DNA from: Kineosporia succinea
GTDB taxonomy: Bacteria; Actinomycetota; Actinomycetes; Actinomycetales; Kineosporiaceae
Assembly: GCF_030811555.1 (NCBI RefSeq)
Contig: NZ_JAUSQZ010000001.1
Coordinates: 2,973,241-3,037,240, forward strand
Direction: 5' to 3'
DNA length: 64,000 bases
In this document: in pieces, positions 16,915 to 25,283 of the stretch
Layout of the letters: every line of letters begins with the position of its first letter
Position numbering within the stretch: the stretch's first letter is position 1
The notes under the pieces: generated by a model
What the model was told of the DNA's origin: nothing
Databases searched by the model: none
The model's input: the letters and a program-made list of their open reading frames with translations, nothing else
Program-made: the position numbers and the translations under genes

Positions 16915-17258
16915 GTCCGCCGTCCGCCGTCCGCCGTGGGCCGTCTGCCGGCCGCCGTCCGCCGGCCGGCCTGGTCAAGGTCCTCAGATCCCGCGTCCAA
17001 AGTTTCGGCCCGGGCCCCGCCCGGAAGGGGACGGTGGACGTTACCCGCAGGGCAACAGGCCGAACGGCCCCTTCCGGGCCGAGTCTCGGCGATTCTGCGT
17101 GGACGCCCCCCGCGGTCGGGTGTTTACTGATCACCGCATCCGCCAGCGGCCGGTTCGGCCGAGCTGACCGGCGGCGCTGCGCGACGTGTGTGTCAGGGGG
17201 ACGCGGACGTCGGCCGGGCCGCTGCCGCCGGCGTCATCACGACGGGGGAAAACGTTTC

Positions 17259-18830
17259 GTGACCAGGAGCTTTCGGCTGCTCATCATCGAGGACCAGCCG
17301 GTCGACGCGGAGCTCATGGTGGCCGAGCTGGTGCGGGCCGGGTTCGGGCCGGACTGGACCCGGGTCGATGGCCTCGACACCATGATGGCCGCCCTCGACC
17401 CACCGCCCGGCGTCATTCTGTGCGACTACTCGCTCCCCGGCCTCGACGCCCCGACCGTGCTCGCCAAGCTGCATGAGCTGCAGCTCGAGGTGCCGGTGAT
17501 CGTGGTCAGCGGCCAGATGGACGAGGAGACCTGCGTGAAGTCGCTGCGCCTGGGCGCGGTCGACTACCTGCTGAAAGACCGGCTGACCCGACTCGGCCCG
17601 GCCGTCGAGCACGCCCTGGCCACCCGCCGTCTCACCGCCGAGAAGCGCGAGGCCGAGCGCCGCGAGCGGGAGACCGCCGCGATCCTGTCCGGCCTGGTGA
17701 ACCACTCGCCGGCGGCGATCAGCGTGAAGGCCGTGGACGGGCGCTACCTGCTGGTGAACCGGCAGTTCGAGCTGCTCTGCGGTCTGGCCCCGGGCACGCT
17801 CATCGGCCGCATCGACGCGGAGATCTTCCCGGCCGAGAAGGCTCGGGAGATGACCGAACTCGACGCCCGCTGCCTGCACACCTCGATCGTCGTGGAGCGC
17901 GAGGAGGAGTTCGACGGGCGCAGCCTGCTCTGCGTGCGCTACCCGATCAGCGACGACGAGGGCGAGATCTTCGGCATCGGCGCGATCTACACCGAGATCA
18001 CCCGGCAGAAGCGGGTGGAGTCAGACCTGCGCGCGGCCCGGGCCGACATCATGTCGCGGGCCGAGAAGCTCGCCGCCGGCAACAACCAGTTGCGCGAGAT
18101 GGACCGGATGAAGACGGATTTCGTCGCGGCGGTGAGCCATGAGCTGCGCAACCCGCTGACGTCGGTGCGTGGCTACGTGGAGATGCTGCGCGACGGTGGG
18201 ACGGCCATGGATCCCGAACTCAGCCACAAGTTCCTCGACATCATCGATCGCAACTCCGCCAACGTCCTCAGTCTGGTCGAAGATCTTCTGGTGCTCAGCC
18301 GAACCGACTCCGGGCGCGCGGGATCCGGCCAGTTCCAGGACATCTCGTTCCCCGACCTGGTCTCCTCGGCGGTGGCGACGGTCGAGCCCGCCGCCCGCCA
18401 GGCCGGGATGACGATCCGGGTGCGGGTGGGGGAGCGCCTGCCCGGTGTGCTCGGTGACCCCTCGCAGCTGGAGCGGGTGCTGGTGAACCTGCTGAGCAAC
18501 GCCGTGAAGTTCTCCCCCCTGCCCACGAACCCGGGGGCCCGTCCGCTGGGCGGGCGACCGGACGTCATCCATCTGCAGGTGATCGCCATCCCGGCCGGCG
18601 TGCGGCTGGAGGTGCGCGACCCGGGCATCGGCATCCCGCAGGCCGAGCAGGTGAAGCTGTTCACCCGCTTCTTCCGGGCGAGTTCGGCCACCGCGCGCGG
18701 TATTCCGGGCACTGGGCTGGGGCTGGCGGTGGTGAAGGGCGTGGTGGACGCGCACCGCGGCACCATCCGCGTCGACTCGGCCCCGGGCCGCGGGACCACG
18801 ATGACGGTGGACCTGCCCGCCCAGAAATGA
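17259..18830 (+). CDS. REC-PAS-histidine kinase (paralogue of 9522-11006)
   Basis: 523-residue soluble sensor kinase. REC about 1-125 (phospho-acceptor in VILCDYSLP, Lys in YLLKDRL), PAS 145-250 with HSPAAISVKAVDGRYLLVN, coiled coil, HisKA with AVSHELRNPL, HATPase_c with LLNLLSNAVKF, RDPGIGIP and GTGLGLAVV. GTG 17259 is preceded by GGGGGA; an upstream in-frame extension would run into the 12-bp repeats and is rejected. The segment SLRLGA.DYLLKDRL.RLGPA.EHAL is almost identical to the first kinase, so one arose from the other by duplication. No partner regulator is adjacent. Confidence 0.88.
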   Translation: MTRSFRLLIIEDQPVDAELMVAELVRAGFGPDWTRVDGLDTMMAALDPPPGVILCDYSLPGLDAPTVLAKLHELQLEVPVIVVSGQMDEETCVKSLRLGAVDYLLKDRLTRLGPAVEHALATRRLTAEKREAERRERETAAILSGLVNHSPAAISVKAVDGRYLLVNRQFELLCGLAPGTLIGRIDAEIFPAEKAREMTELDARCLHTSIVVEREEEFDGRSLLCVRYPISDDEGEIFGIGAIYTEITRQKRVESDLRAARADIMSRAEKLAAGNNQLREMDRMKTDFVAAVSHELRNPLTSVRGYVEMLRDGGTAMDPELSHKFLDIIDRNSANVLSLVEDLLVLSRTDSGRAGSGQFQDISFPDLVSSAVATVEPAARQAGMTIRVRVGERLPGVLGDPSQLERVLVNLLSNAVKFSPLPTNPGARPLGGRPDVIHLQVIAIPAGVRLEVRDPGIGIPQAEQVKLFTRFFRASSATARGIPGTGLGLAVVKGVVDAHRGTIRVDSAPGRGTTMTVDLPAQK

Positions 18831-18901
18831 CCCGGCCCAGAAAACGACCCTGGCTCAGAAACGACTCCGGCCCAGAAAATGATCCCGGCCCGGACATGAC
18901 G
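18819..18901 (+). repeat. Five imperfect 14-18 bp direct repeats starting in the kinase stop region
   Basis: Units begin GCCCAGAAA or a close variant at 18819, 18835, 18853, 18870 and 18888, each ending in a GACCCG/GATCCCG-like stretch. The first unit contains the last codons and the TGA of the kinase; the rest are non-coding and lead directly into the terminator. Confidence 0.8.
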
Positions 18902-18931
18902 AAGGGGTGGACCATCGAGGTCCACCCCTTC
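18901..18931. terminator. Terminator between convergent genes
   Basis: Perfect 13-bp inverted repeat, arms GAAGGGGTGGACC and its complement, 5-base loop. It lies between the histidine kinase and the antiporter, which converge here. Confidence 0.8.
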
Positions 18932-18944
18932 TCCACCGCGAGAG

Positions 18945-20639
18945 CTACATCCGGGCCGCGTAGGTCCCGGCCGTGGCTGCCTCTTCGTAGTCGAGCTGCT
19001 CGAGCAGGTCGCGCAGCACCTCGTCCTCCAGGTTGCCCGCGTCTCGTTCGGCGATCAGCGCCTCGCGCTGCGCCGTGAGCATGCGCTGACGCAGCACCTT
19101 CACGGCCCGGGTCAGGTCCTTGCGGGCCAGTTCGCGCTGCGCCGGATCGTCTTCGTCCTCGGGCAGCAGGTCTTCACGCGTCTCCTGGGCGTGCCGGAAA
19201 CGCTCGGCGATCCCGGCCAGCAGCGCCGGGTCACAGCCGTCCGGCGGGTCGGCGAGGGTGTCCTGAACCGCCTTGCGGGACGCGGCCCGGGCCACCTCAC
19301 GCGCGTACGTGCGCTCCTGCATCTCCTTGGTGTGCTCCACCTCGCCCGACACGTCGAGCCGCTTCACCAGGATCGGCAGGGTCAGGCCCTGGATGAGCAG
19401 CGTGCCCACGGCCACCACGAACGCGGTGAACTGCAGCACCGAACGGCCCGGGAACTCCTGGCCGCTCTCGGTCAGGGCCGGCACACCGGCGGCCGCGGCC
19501 AGGGTGACCACGCCCCGCATACCGGTCCAGGAGAGCAGGGCGTTGGTCTGCCACGTCGCCCCGCGCGGGCCGACCTTGTCGGTGGCGGTCCTGAGCCCGG
19601 CCGCGATCTTCGCGTTCTCCGGTGCGGGCTGGGTGTTCAGGCGCTGCCGCACCATGCTCTTCACGCTGGCGAAGGCGAAGATGAACACGGGACGGATCAC
19701 CATCACCGTGAGCAGCACCAGCAGCGACGCCAGCAGCACGGTGCCGACCGGCTCGTGGTGGGTGCCGAACACGTCGTCGATGATGAAGCTCATCTGCAGG
19801 CCCATGTAGGCGAACACGAAGGCCTCGAGCAGGGCGTCGATCGAACGCCAGAGCTGACGTTCCTGCAGGCGCGTGGCGTATCCGGCCTTGGTCGAGTTGT
19901 GCCCGACCCAGAAACCGGCCATGACCACCGCGAGCACACCGGAACCGTGCAGCTCCTCGGCCAGCAGGTAGGCCGAGAACGGCACGACCAGGCCGAGAAC
20001 CGTCTCCAGGCCCGGATCGTGCAGGCGCTTGCGGATCCACAGCACGACCACGGCCAGCACCAGGCCGACCAGGGTGCCGACGACCGAGGTGTAGACGAAG
20101 AACAGCACCGGGTTGTCGACCACCGTGTGACTGCCGGTCACCGCCGCCACACCCACGCTGAACAGGGTCAGGGCGGCGGCGTCGTTGATCAGGCTCTCGC
20201 CGGTGAGGATCGTCATGACCCGGCTGGGCACACCCAGGGATCTTCCGATGGCCACGGCGGTGACGGCGTCGGGCGGGCCGACCACCGCCCCCAGCACCAG
20301 GGCCGCACCGAACGTCATCTCGGGCACGGCCCAGAAGGCGACACCGCCCACGGCGAACGCGGTGACGAGCACCAGCACCACACCGAGGCGCAGGATGGGC
20401 TGGATGTTCTGCACGAAGCTGGGCACCGAGAAGTCCAGCGCCGTGGAGTACAGCAGAGGCGGCAGCACGATGCCGAGGATGATGTGCGCATCCAGCTCGA
20501 GCCGCGGCATGCCGGGGATGTACGAGGCGGCCAGGCCGACGACCAGCACCACGAGCGGGGGCTGGAGCCCTCGTCGATGGGCCAGTCCGGTGACCGCGAT
20601 CGCCGCGATCACCACCAGCAGCAACTGAACGCCGTTCAT
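18945..20639 (-). CDS. CPA1 Na+/H+ antiporter (NhaP type)
   Basis: 564-residue integral membrane exchanger that expels Na+ (or K+) for protons. About 12 hydrophobic segments; family signatures GPPDAVTAVAIGRSL and LTGESLINDAAAL carry the conserved Asp residues, and SWTGMRGVVTLAAA the conserved Arg. A charged cytoplasmic C-terminal tail of about 130 residues rich in Glu/Arg follows. ATG 20639 has GGGAGGACG upstream. An upstream in-frame extension exists but runs into the divergent MarR gene. Divergent from the MarR-MFS pair. Confidence 0.9.
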   Translation of the reverse strand: MNGVQLLLVVIAAIAVTGLAHRRGLQPPLVVLVVGLAASYIPGMPRLELDAHIILGIVLPPLLYSTALDFSVPSFVQNIQPILRLGVVLVLVTAFAVGGVAFWAVPEMTFGAALVLGAVVGPPDAVTAVAIGRSLGVPSRVMTILTGESLINDAAALTLFSVGVAAVTGSHTVVDNPVLFFVYTSVVGTLVGLVLAVVVLWIRKRLHDPGLETVLGLVVPFSAYLLAEELHGSGVLAVVMAGFWVGHNSTKAGYATRLQERQLWRSIDALLEAFVFAYMGLQMSFIIDDVFGTHHEPVGTVLLASLLVLLTVMVIRPVFIFAFASVKSMVRQRLNTQPAPENAKIAAGLRTATDKVGPRGATWQTNALLSWTGMRGVVTLAAAAGVPALTESGQEFPGRSVLQFTAFVVAVGTLLIQGLTLPILVKRLDVSGEVEHTKEMQERTYAREVARAASRKAVQDTLADPPDGCDPALLAGIAERFRHAQETREDLLPEDEDDPAQRELARKDLTRAVKVLRQRMLTAQREALIAERDAGNLEDEVLRDLLEQLDYEEAATAGTYAARM

Positions 20640-20815
20640 TGTCTCGTCCTCCCGAGGGCCATGAGGGGTCATCGAAAAAGTCCGAGCAGAACCCAAGTCA
20701 TCCCGCAGGAGTGGGAGAGAGGTCCGCAGTGCCGGGATGCGTGAATCACCCGGACGCCGACGAGGTAGGGCCTCTGACCAGGCCACCAATCCTATCGGTT
20801 TCGTTCGACAACCAT

Positions 20816-20828
20816 CGAACCGGGTTCG
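20816..20828. promoter_or_regulatory. Perfect small dyad upstream of the antiporter
   Basis: CGAACC-G-GGTTCG, 6-bp arms around one base, in the antiporter/MarR intergenic region. It could be an operator for the antiporter or an accessory site; no protein can be assigned. Confidence 0.35.
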
Positions 20829-20839
20829 GTGCATCGGCA

Positions 20840-20864
20840 AGTTATATAAATCAGTGATACAACT
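20840..20864. promoter_or_regulatory. Candidate MarR operator over a -10-like element
   Basis: Inverted repeat AGTTATATAA and TGATACAACT (8 of 10 positions symmetric) with a 5-base centre, ending 6 nt before the MarR start codon. It overlaps TATATAAA, a likely -10 box. Size and sequence are typical for MarR dimers, suggesting autorepression. Confidence 0.6.
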
Positions 20865-20870
20865 AGGGAC

Positions 20871-21350
20871 GTGCCTGTCACCTCCGACGCGTCTGCCGCC
20901 TCCACTGCCGTCCCGGCTTCCGAGAAGGCCGACGACGACCTGATCGAACTCGCGGCCTCGCTCGACGGACTGCTCTCGTTCGTCCGCCGCAACACGCCCC
21001 CGAGCGGCTGGAGCATGACGGCGCGCACCACCGTCGCCCGGCTGGCGGGCGGCGGCCCGGCCCGGGTCTCCGACCTGGCCAAGCTCGAGGGCGTCACCCA
21101 GCCCGCGATGACGGGGCTGGTGAACCGGCTCGAGGGCGAGGGGCTGGTGCGGCGGGAACCGGACCCGAGCGACGCCCGGGCCTGGCTGGTCGAGCTCACC
21201 GAGAGCGGGCACGCGTTCGTCCTCGCGCGCCGGGCCCAGCGCACCCGCATGCTCGCGGAGCGGATGGAGCTGCTCGACCCGGCCGACCAGGCCGCCCTGC
21301 TGGCGGCGGGTCCGGCCATCGCCCGGCTGGTGCAGTCAAACCCCTTGTGA
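20871..21350 (+). CDS. MarR-family transcriptional regulator
   Basis: 159-residue winged-helix regulator. The recognition region VSDLAKLEGVTQPAMTGLVNRLEGEGLVRREPDPSDARAW matches the MarR fold, including the D.R wing. GTG 20871 lies just after the operator; AGGGA is only one base away, so the transcript may have a very short leader. 27 nt downstream is an MFS exporter, so this probably represses the pair in the absence of a ligand. Confidence 0.88.
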   Translation: MPVTSDASAASTAVPASEKADDDLIELAASLDGLLSFVRRNTPPSGWSMTARTTVARLAGGGPARVSDLAKLEGVTQPAMTGLVNRLEGEGLVRREPDPSDARAWLVELTESGHAFVLARRAQRTRMLAERMELLDPADQAALLAAGPAIARLVQSNPL

Positions 21351-21377
21351 AATACCTCGATTGAGGAGTTCTCCCGG

Positions 21378-22667
21378 ATGTCTTCGTCCCACGGCCCGGC
21401 GCCGTCACCGTTCAAGCAGCCTCGCGCGGTCTGGGCGGTCGCGTTCGCCTGCGTCGTCTCGTTCATGGGCATCGGCCTGGTCGACCCGATCCTGCCGGTG
21501 CTCGCCGAACAGCTCGACGCCACCCGCAGCCAGGTCTCGCTGCTGTTCACCAGCTACCTCGTCGTGACGGCCGTGGCCATGCTGATCACCGGCTGGGTCT
21601 CCAGCCGGCTCGGGGCCAAGCGCACCTTGATCATCGGCCTCGCCCTGATCGTCGTGTTCTCGCTGCTGGCCGGGTTCTCCGGCACCATCAACCAGATCGT
21701 CGGCTTCCGGGCCGGCTGGGGCCTGGGCAACGCACTCTTCATCGCCACCTCCCTCGCGGTGATCGTGGCCAGCTCCAGCGGCGGCTTCGCCGGCGCCATC
21801 GTGATGTACGAGTCGGCGCTCGGTCTCGGCATCGCGGCCGGCCCGCTGGTGGGCGGTCTGCTCGGTGACATCAGCTGGCGCGGGCCGTTCTTCGGGGTGG
21901 CCGTGCTGATGACGATCGCCCTGGTCGCCACCGCGTTCCTGCTGCCCCCCACCCCGAAACCGGAGCACCCGAGCTCGATCTCGGCCCCGCTCACGGCCCT
22001 GCGGCACCGCGGCCTGCTCACCATGGGCCTGACCGGTCTGCTCTACAACTGGGGCTTCTTCACGCTGCTGGCCTACTCGCCGTACCTGATGAACCTCAGC
22101 GCGATCCAGCTCGGCTTCGTCTTCTTCGCCTGGGGTCTGCTGCTGGCGGCCTTCGCGGTCTTCGGCGCTCCCTGGCTGCAGGCCCGGTTCGGCACGGCCC
22201 GCACCCTGTACGGAAACTTCGTGCTGCTGGCCGTCGACCTGGCCGTCATCGGGTTCGGGCACAACTCACCGGCCACGGTCATCGTGGCGGTGATCGTCGC
22301 CGGCGCTTTCCTCGGCATCAACAACACGCTGGTCACCCAGGCCGTGATGATGGTGTCGCCGGTGGAGCGCCCGGTGGCCTCGGCCTCGTACGGTTTCGTG
22401 CGGTTCATCGGCGGTGGCCTGGCCCCGTACTTCGCGGGCAAGCTGGCCGAGAGCTTCAACGACGCCATCCCGTTCTACGTCGGCGCCGGCGCGGTGGTGC
22501 TGGCCCTGATCGTGTTCTCCACCGGCCGGTCGATGATCGACGCGGCCGACCGCAAGATGCTCGGTGACGGCGAGACCCTCGAAGGCGCCGAGGGTCTGGA
22601 GTCGCTGGGGGGCGCGGACACGGTCGACGGCGCGGCGGACCTGCACCCGGGCGCGGCCCGGGCCTGA
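21378..22667 (+). CDS. MFS drug-efflux-type transporter
   Basis: 429-residue 12-helix major facilitator. Seen: GIGLVDPILPVLAEQL in helix 1, SSRLGAKRTLI (motif A loop) between helices 2 and 3, and a second-half symmetrical set. A hydrophilic Glu/Gly-rich tail of about 40 residues follows the last helix. ATG 21378 has GAGGAG nine nt upstream. It is in an operon with the MarR regulator; drug or toxic-metabolite export is the usual role of such pairs. Confidence 0.85.
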   Translation: MSSSHGPAPSPFKQPRAVWAVAFACVVSFMGIGLVDPILPVLAEQLDATRSQVSLLFTSYLVVTAVAMLITGWVSSRLGAKRTLIIGLALIVVFSLLAGFSGTINQIVGFRAGWGLGNALFIATSLAVIVASSSGGFAGAIVMYESALGLGIAAGPLVGGLLGDISWRGPFFGVAVLMTIALVATAFLLPPTPKPEHPSSISAPLTALRHRGLLTMGLTGLLYNWGFFTLLAYSPYLMNLSAIQLGFVFFAWGLLLAAFAVFGAPWLQARFGTARTLYGNFVLLAVDLAVIGFGHNSPATVIVAVIVAGAFLGINNTLVTQAVMMVSPVERPVASASYGFVRFIGGGLAPYFAGKLAESFNDAIPFYVGAGAVVLALIVFSTGRSMIDAADRKMLGDGETLEGAEGLESLGGADTVDGAADLHPGAARA

Positions 22668-22681
22668 GCGAGGTCGCTCAG
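22664..22681. terminator. Short terminator hairpin
   Basis: CTGAGCGA and TCGCTCAG, perfect 8-bp arms with a 2-base centre, spanning the stop codons of two convergent MFS genes. Confidence 0.55.
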
Positions 22682-23868
22682 ACGGACGACGAAGCGGGCC
22701 GGGGTGCGAACGCGGCCGCCAGTGCCAGCACCGCCCCGGCCAGCAGTACGGCCAGCAGGAATCCGGCCCGCATCCCGAATCCGCTGCCGATCGCCCCGAT
22801 CAGCGCGGCACCCAGCAGTGCGCCCAGGTAGTTGAAGACGTTGAGCCGGGCCACCAGCTGATCGGCGTGCGGGCGGTCGCGGGCCCGGGCCCCGGCGGCG
22901 GCGAAGCAGAGCGGGGGCACCACGGCCAGACCCAGCCCGGTCAGGGCGAAACCGGCGATGGCGAAAGCCGGTTCGGGAGCGGCCACGATGACCAGGGTGC
23001 CGGCCAGGCCGAGCAGGGCGCCTAGCCGCACCACGGTCACCGCCCCCACACGTTGCACGGCCTGGTCTCCGGCCAGCCGGGAAACCAGGGCCAGGGCCTG
23101 GTAGGCGCCGTAGGCCAGGGGGGCCACGCTGTCGGTCGAGGTCAGCGTGTCGGTCAGGTAGATGGCGCCCCAGCTGGAGGCCCCGGAGTCGACGGCCCAG
23201 TACGCCGCCATGGCCAGTCCGAGCGCGAGAAGGGGCCCGCGGGTGAGGAATCCGGGATCGCGCTCCGGTTCGCCGGAGACGCCGGGCAGAGCCGAGGTCG
23301 TCACCGGCAACAGCCAGGCCCCCGGCCCACCCGCGATCAGCGCCACCACCCCGGCGGCGAACGCCACCGACAGCCCCAGGTCGAGCGAGACGTGTTCGCT
23401 CAGCGCCACGTACAGCGCTCCCACGATCGCCGCCGCGCTCCAGGCCGCGTGGAACGAGTTGATGACGCTGCGCCCGTACCGGTGCTGCACCGCCACACCC
23501 TGCATGTTCGACGCCGCGTCGACCCCGCCCAGCGCCACCCCGTAGACCGCGAAAGCCCCCACGAAGAGCCCGAACTGTGTACTGAGCCCGATCACGGCGG
23601 CGGCGGCCGCGGCGAGAGCCAGTGAGGCCCGCAGCGCGACCCGGCTGGAGCTGCGCGCCGCCAGAGCCTCACTGGCCAGGCTGCCCACCCCGGCGATGAG
23701 CGTGACCATCACGATGATCAGCGTGACCGAGCCGTCGGAGAGCCCGAAACGGTCCTTGAACTGCGGCAGATGGGTCAGCAGCACGGTGAACAGCAGGCCC
23801 TGGGCCACGAACGCGGACGACACCGCGAGGCGGGCCCGAACGTCGGAGGTGTCCGGGCCCGGGCTCAT
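22678..23868 (-). CDS. MFS transporter
   Basis: 396 residues with about 11-12 predicted membrane helices. N-terminal half contains FKDRFGLSDGSVTLIIV and the GVDAASNMQGVAVQHRYGRSVINSFHAAWSAAA segment typical of YbjJ/YfmO-like facilitators. The start ATG 23868 overlaps the TetR stop (TGATG), so translation is coupled and the upstream open frame is not used. The substrate is unknown; the TetR partner suggests inducible efflux. Confidence 0.83.
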   Translation of the reverse strand: MSPGPDTSDVRARLAVSSAFVAQGLLFTVLLTHLPQFKDRFGLSDGSVTLIIVMVTLIAGVGSLASEALAARSSSRVALRASLALAAAAAAVIGLSTQFGLFVGAFAVYGVALGGVDAASNMQGVAVQHRYGRSVINSFHAAWSAAAIVGALYVALSEHVSLDLGLSVAFAAGVVALIAGGPGAWLLPVTTSALPGVSGEPERDPGFLTRGPLLALGLAMAAYWAVDSGASSWGAIYLTDTLTSTDSVAPLAYGAYQALALVSRLAGDQAVQRVGAVTVVRLGALLGLAGTLVIVAAPEPAFAIAGFALTGLGLAVVPPLCFAAAGARARDRPHADQLVARLNVFNYLGALLGAALIGAIGSGFGMRAGFLLAVLLAGAVLALAAAFAPRPASSSV

Positions 23869-24476
23869 CAGTGCGCCATCGTCGACAGCAGCCGGGCCAC
23901 GTCGCCGAGCCGTCTCAGCGCCGCGTCGGAGTCCTTGTCCACCAGCCAGCGCAGCGTGGCCCCGTCGATCGCCATCACCGCGACGCTCGCCACCTCGTAC
24001 ACGTCGCGGTCCCAGGTGACGCCGACCAGGTCGGCCACGTGCTGCAGCACCCGGCCGCAGGAGCCCACGGTGCTGTCGTACTGCTGCTGGGCCACGTCGT
24101 TGAGCCGGGGCTCGCGCAGCGCCCGGGTGGTGATCTCGTAGGTCAGCAGCTGCCGGCCGGGCGCCGCCTCGTGCAGGTCCCACAGACGTTTCAGGGCCGC
24201 GAGAAGGGCCGGCTCCAGTGAGTCCACCTGATCGGGTGGGGACGGCTCGAACGGCCGGTCGGCGGCCTCGGCCGTGTCCTCGGCGATCCGGGCGGCCATC
24301 GCGACGGTGAGGTCGTCTTTCGTGGCGAAGCAGTACGAGACGAGGCCCAGCGAGACGCCGGCCTCGGACGCGACCCGGCGGGCGGTCACGGCCGCCACAC
24401 CCTCGCGCTCACCGATGGCGAGGCCGGTGTCGATGAGTTGCCGACGCCGGTCTGCGATCGGTCGGTATGCCCGCAT
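23868..24476 (-). CDS. TetR-family regulator
   Basis: 202 residues. N-terminal HTH: VTARRVASEAGVSLGLVSYCF near residues 28-48, followed by the all-helical ligand domain. ATG 24476 has no Shine-Dalgarno, so a leaderless or near-leaderless transcript is likely. Coupled by TGATG to the MFS gene. Upstream lies a 9-bp direct repeat GCAAGTCAA at 24480-24488 and 24504-24512 that may be part of its operator. Confidence 0.87.
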   Translation of the reverse strand: MRAYRPIADRRRQLIDTGLAIGEREGVAAVTARRVASEAGVSLGLVSYCFATKDDLTVAMAARIAEDTAEAADRPFEPSPPDQVDSLEPALLAALKRLWDLHEAAPGRQLLTYEITTRALREPRLNDVAQQQYDSTVGSCGRVLQHVADLVGVTWDRDVYEVASVAVMAIDGATLRWLVDKDSDAALRRLGDVARLLSTMAH

Positions 24477-24908
24477 GGCGCAAGTCAAGACAGGAACGTC
24501 AGTGCAAGTCAATGATGGTTTCACCCTGTCTGATGCCGTCGAAAGTATCGGGTCATGGCCGGACGTGACAAAGGCGTCGCAGAAAGTGATCGGCCGAACT
24601 GCGGACTTCTCCTCCTCGCCCGGGTGGCGGCTCAGGAAATGGCGCCGGCCGACCGAATGAGTTTCCATCCGTTGTCCTTTTCCGGCCAGCACTCAAGTGC
24701 GGAAGAGGGAAAAAGCCGGGGGAGCGGAACCGTAATCCGCCGCCGATGGGGACGGAAGGGCGGAACGATGAACACGGCCCGGCGGTCGGTGGTCCGGATC
24801 CGAAGTTCTGTGATGCCCGGCGGGAAATTCAGTGCGTTGCGCGCGAGATGGGGGAACCGGAATGTGTCGTGCTTTGACTGTGCAGTCAGCAAGCGAAAAC
24901 ATATAGCC
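24477..24908. other. 432-bp intergenic region upstream of lsr2
   Basis: No credible gene. It holds GCAAGTCAA direct repeats near the TetR start (24480-24512), a small dyad GCACT-CA-AGTGC near 24690, and near its right end TTGACT (24874-24879) overlapping the dyad GACTG-TG-CAGTC (24876-24887) followed by the AT-rich ACATATAG before the lsr2 start, a plausible promoter. Confidence 0.6.
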
Positions 24909-25232
24909 ATGGCGACCAGGACTCTCACCGAGCTGCTCGACGACATGACCGGGCAGCACGCCGACGAAACGGTGACTTTCGGCCTCGACGGCGTCGAGTA
25001 CGAGATCGACGTGACGAAGAAGAATGCCGCCGCCCTGCGGAAGGCCTTCGCTCCCTGGCAGGACGCCGCGCGCAGGGTCGGTGGCCGTAAGCAGGGGGCG
25101 CCGAAGCGGGTCGCGACCGGGGTCGACAACCGCGCCGTGCGGGCGTGGGCCGCCAGCAACGGATTCGAGCTGTCCGAGCGGGGCCGCATTCCCGCCCACG
25201 TGATCGAGCAGTACCAGGCCGCGGGTAACTGA
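24909..25232 (+). CDS. lsr2: Lsr2-family nucleoid-associated protein
   Basis: 107 residues. N-terminal dimerisation domain with DETVTFGLDGVEYEIDVTKKNAAALR, linker GGRKQG, and C-terminal DNA-binding domain with VRAWAASNGFELSERGRIPAHVIEQY; RGR is the AT-hook-like minor-groove motif. Lsr2 is the actinobacterial H-NS analogue, bridging and silencing AT-rich DNA. ATG 24909 gives the expected family start; no ribosome site precedes it. The linker is shorter in Arg/Gly than in mycobacterial Lsr2. Confidence 0.93.
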   Translation: MATRTLTELLDDMTGQHADETVTFGLDGVEYEIDVTKKNAAALRKAFAPWQDAARRVGGRKQGAPKRVATGVDNRAVRAWAASNGFELSERGRIPAHVIEQYQAAGN

Positions 25233-25239
25233 AGTGGCA

Positions 25240-25280
25240 CCGGAAAAGCCGCCGCCCGCATCGGGCGGCGGCTTTTCCGG
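25240..25280. terminator. Strong bidirectional terminator
   Basis: Perfect 19-bp inverted repeat, arms 25240-25258 and 25262-25280, 3-base loop, containing AAAA and TTTT within the stem. It ends 4 nt before the convergent MFS stop. Confidence 0.85.
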
Positions 25281-25283
25281 GTG

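Larger units (their letters stand above)
16411..17258. other. 848-bp repeat-rich non-coding region
   Basis: No credible gene between soxR and the second histidine kinase. Open frames here translate to Pro/Arg-rich low-complexity sequence without ribosome sites or recognisable domains. It holds the soxR 3' duplications, a 27-bp perfect dyad at 16722-16748, a 12-bp tandem array at 16843-16914 and, just after it, a GTCCGCC-type run to about 16977. Confidence 0.7.

Noticed and set aside
16328..17134. Minus-strand frame of 268 codons with a repeated PTER motif
   Set aside because: The repeats come from the 12-bp DNA array; no ribosome site or domain, and it spans the 3' duplication and the CsoR-like dyad.
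16848..17258. N-terminal extension of the second histidine kinase
   Set aside because: It would translate the 12-bp repeats into Gly/Arg/Ser runs; GTG 17259 has a good ribosome site and matches the paralogue's start.
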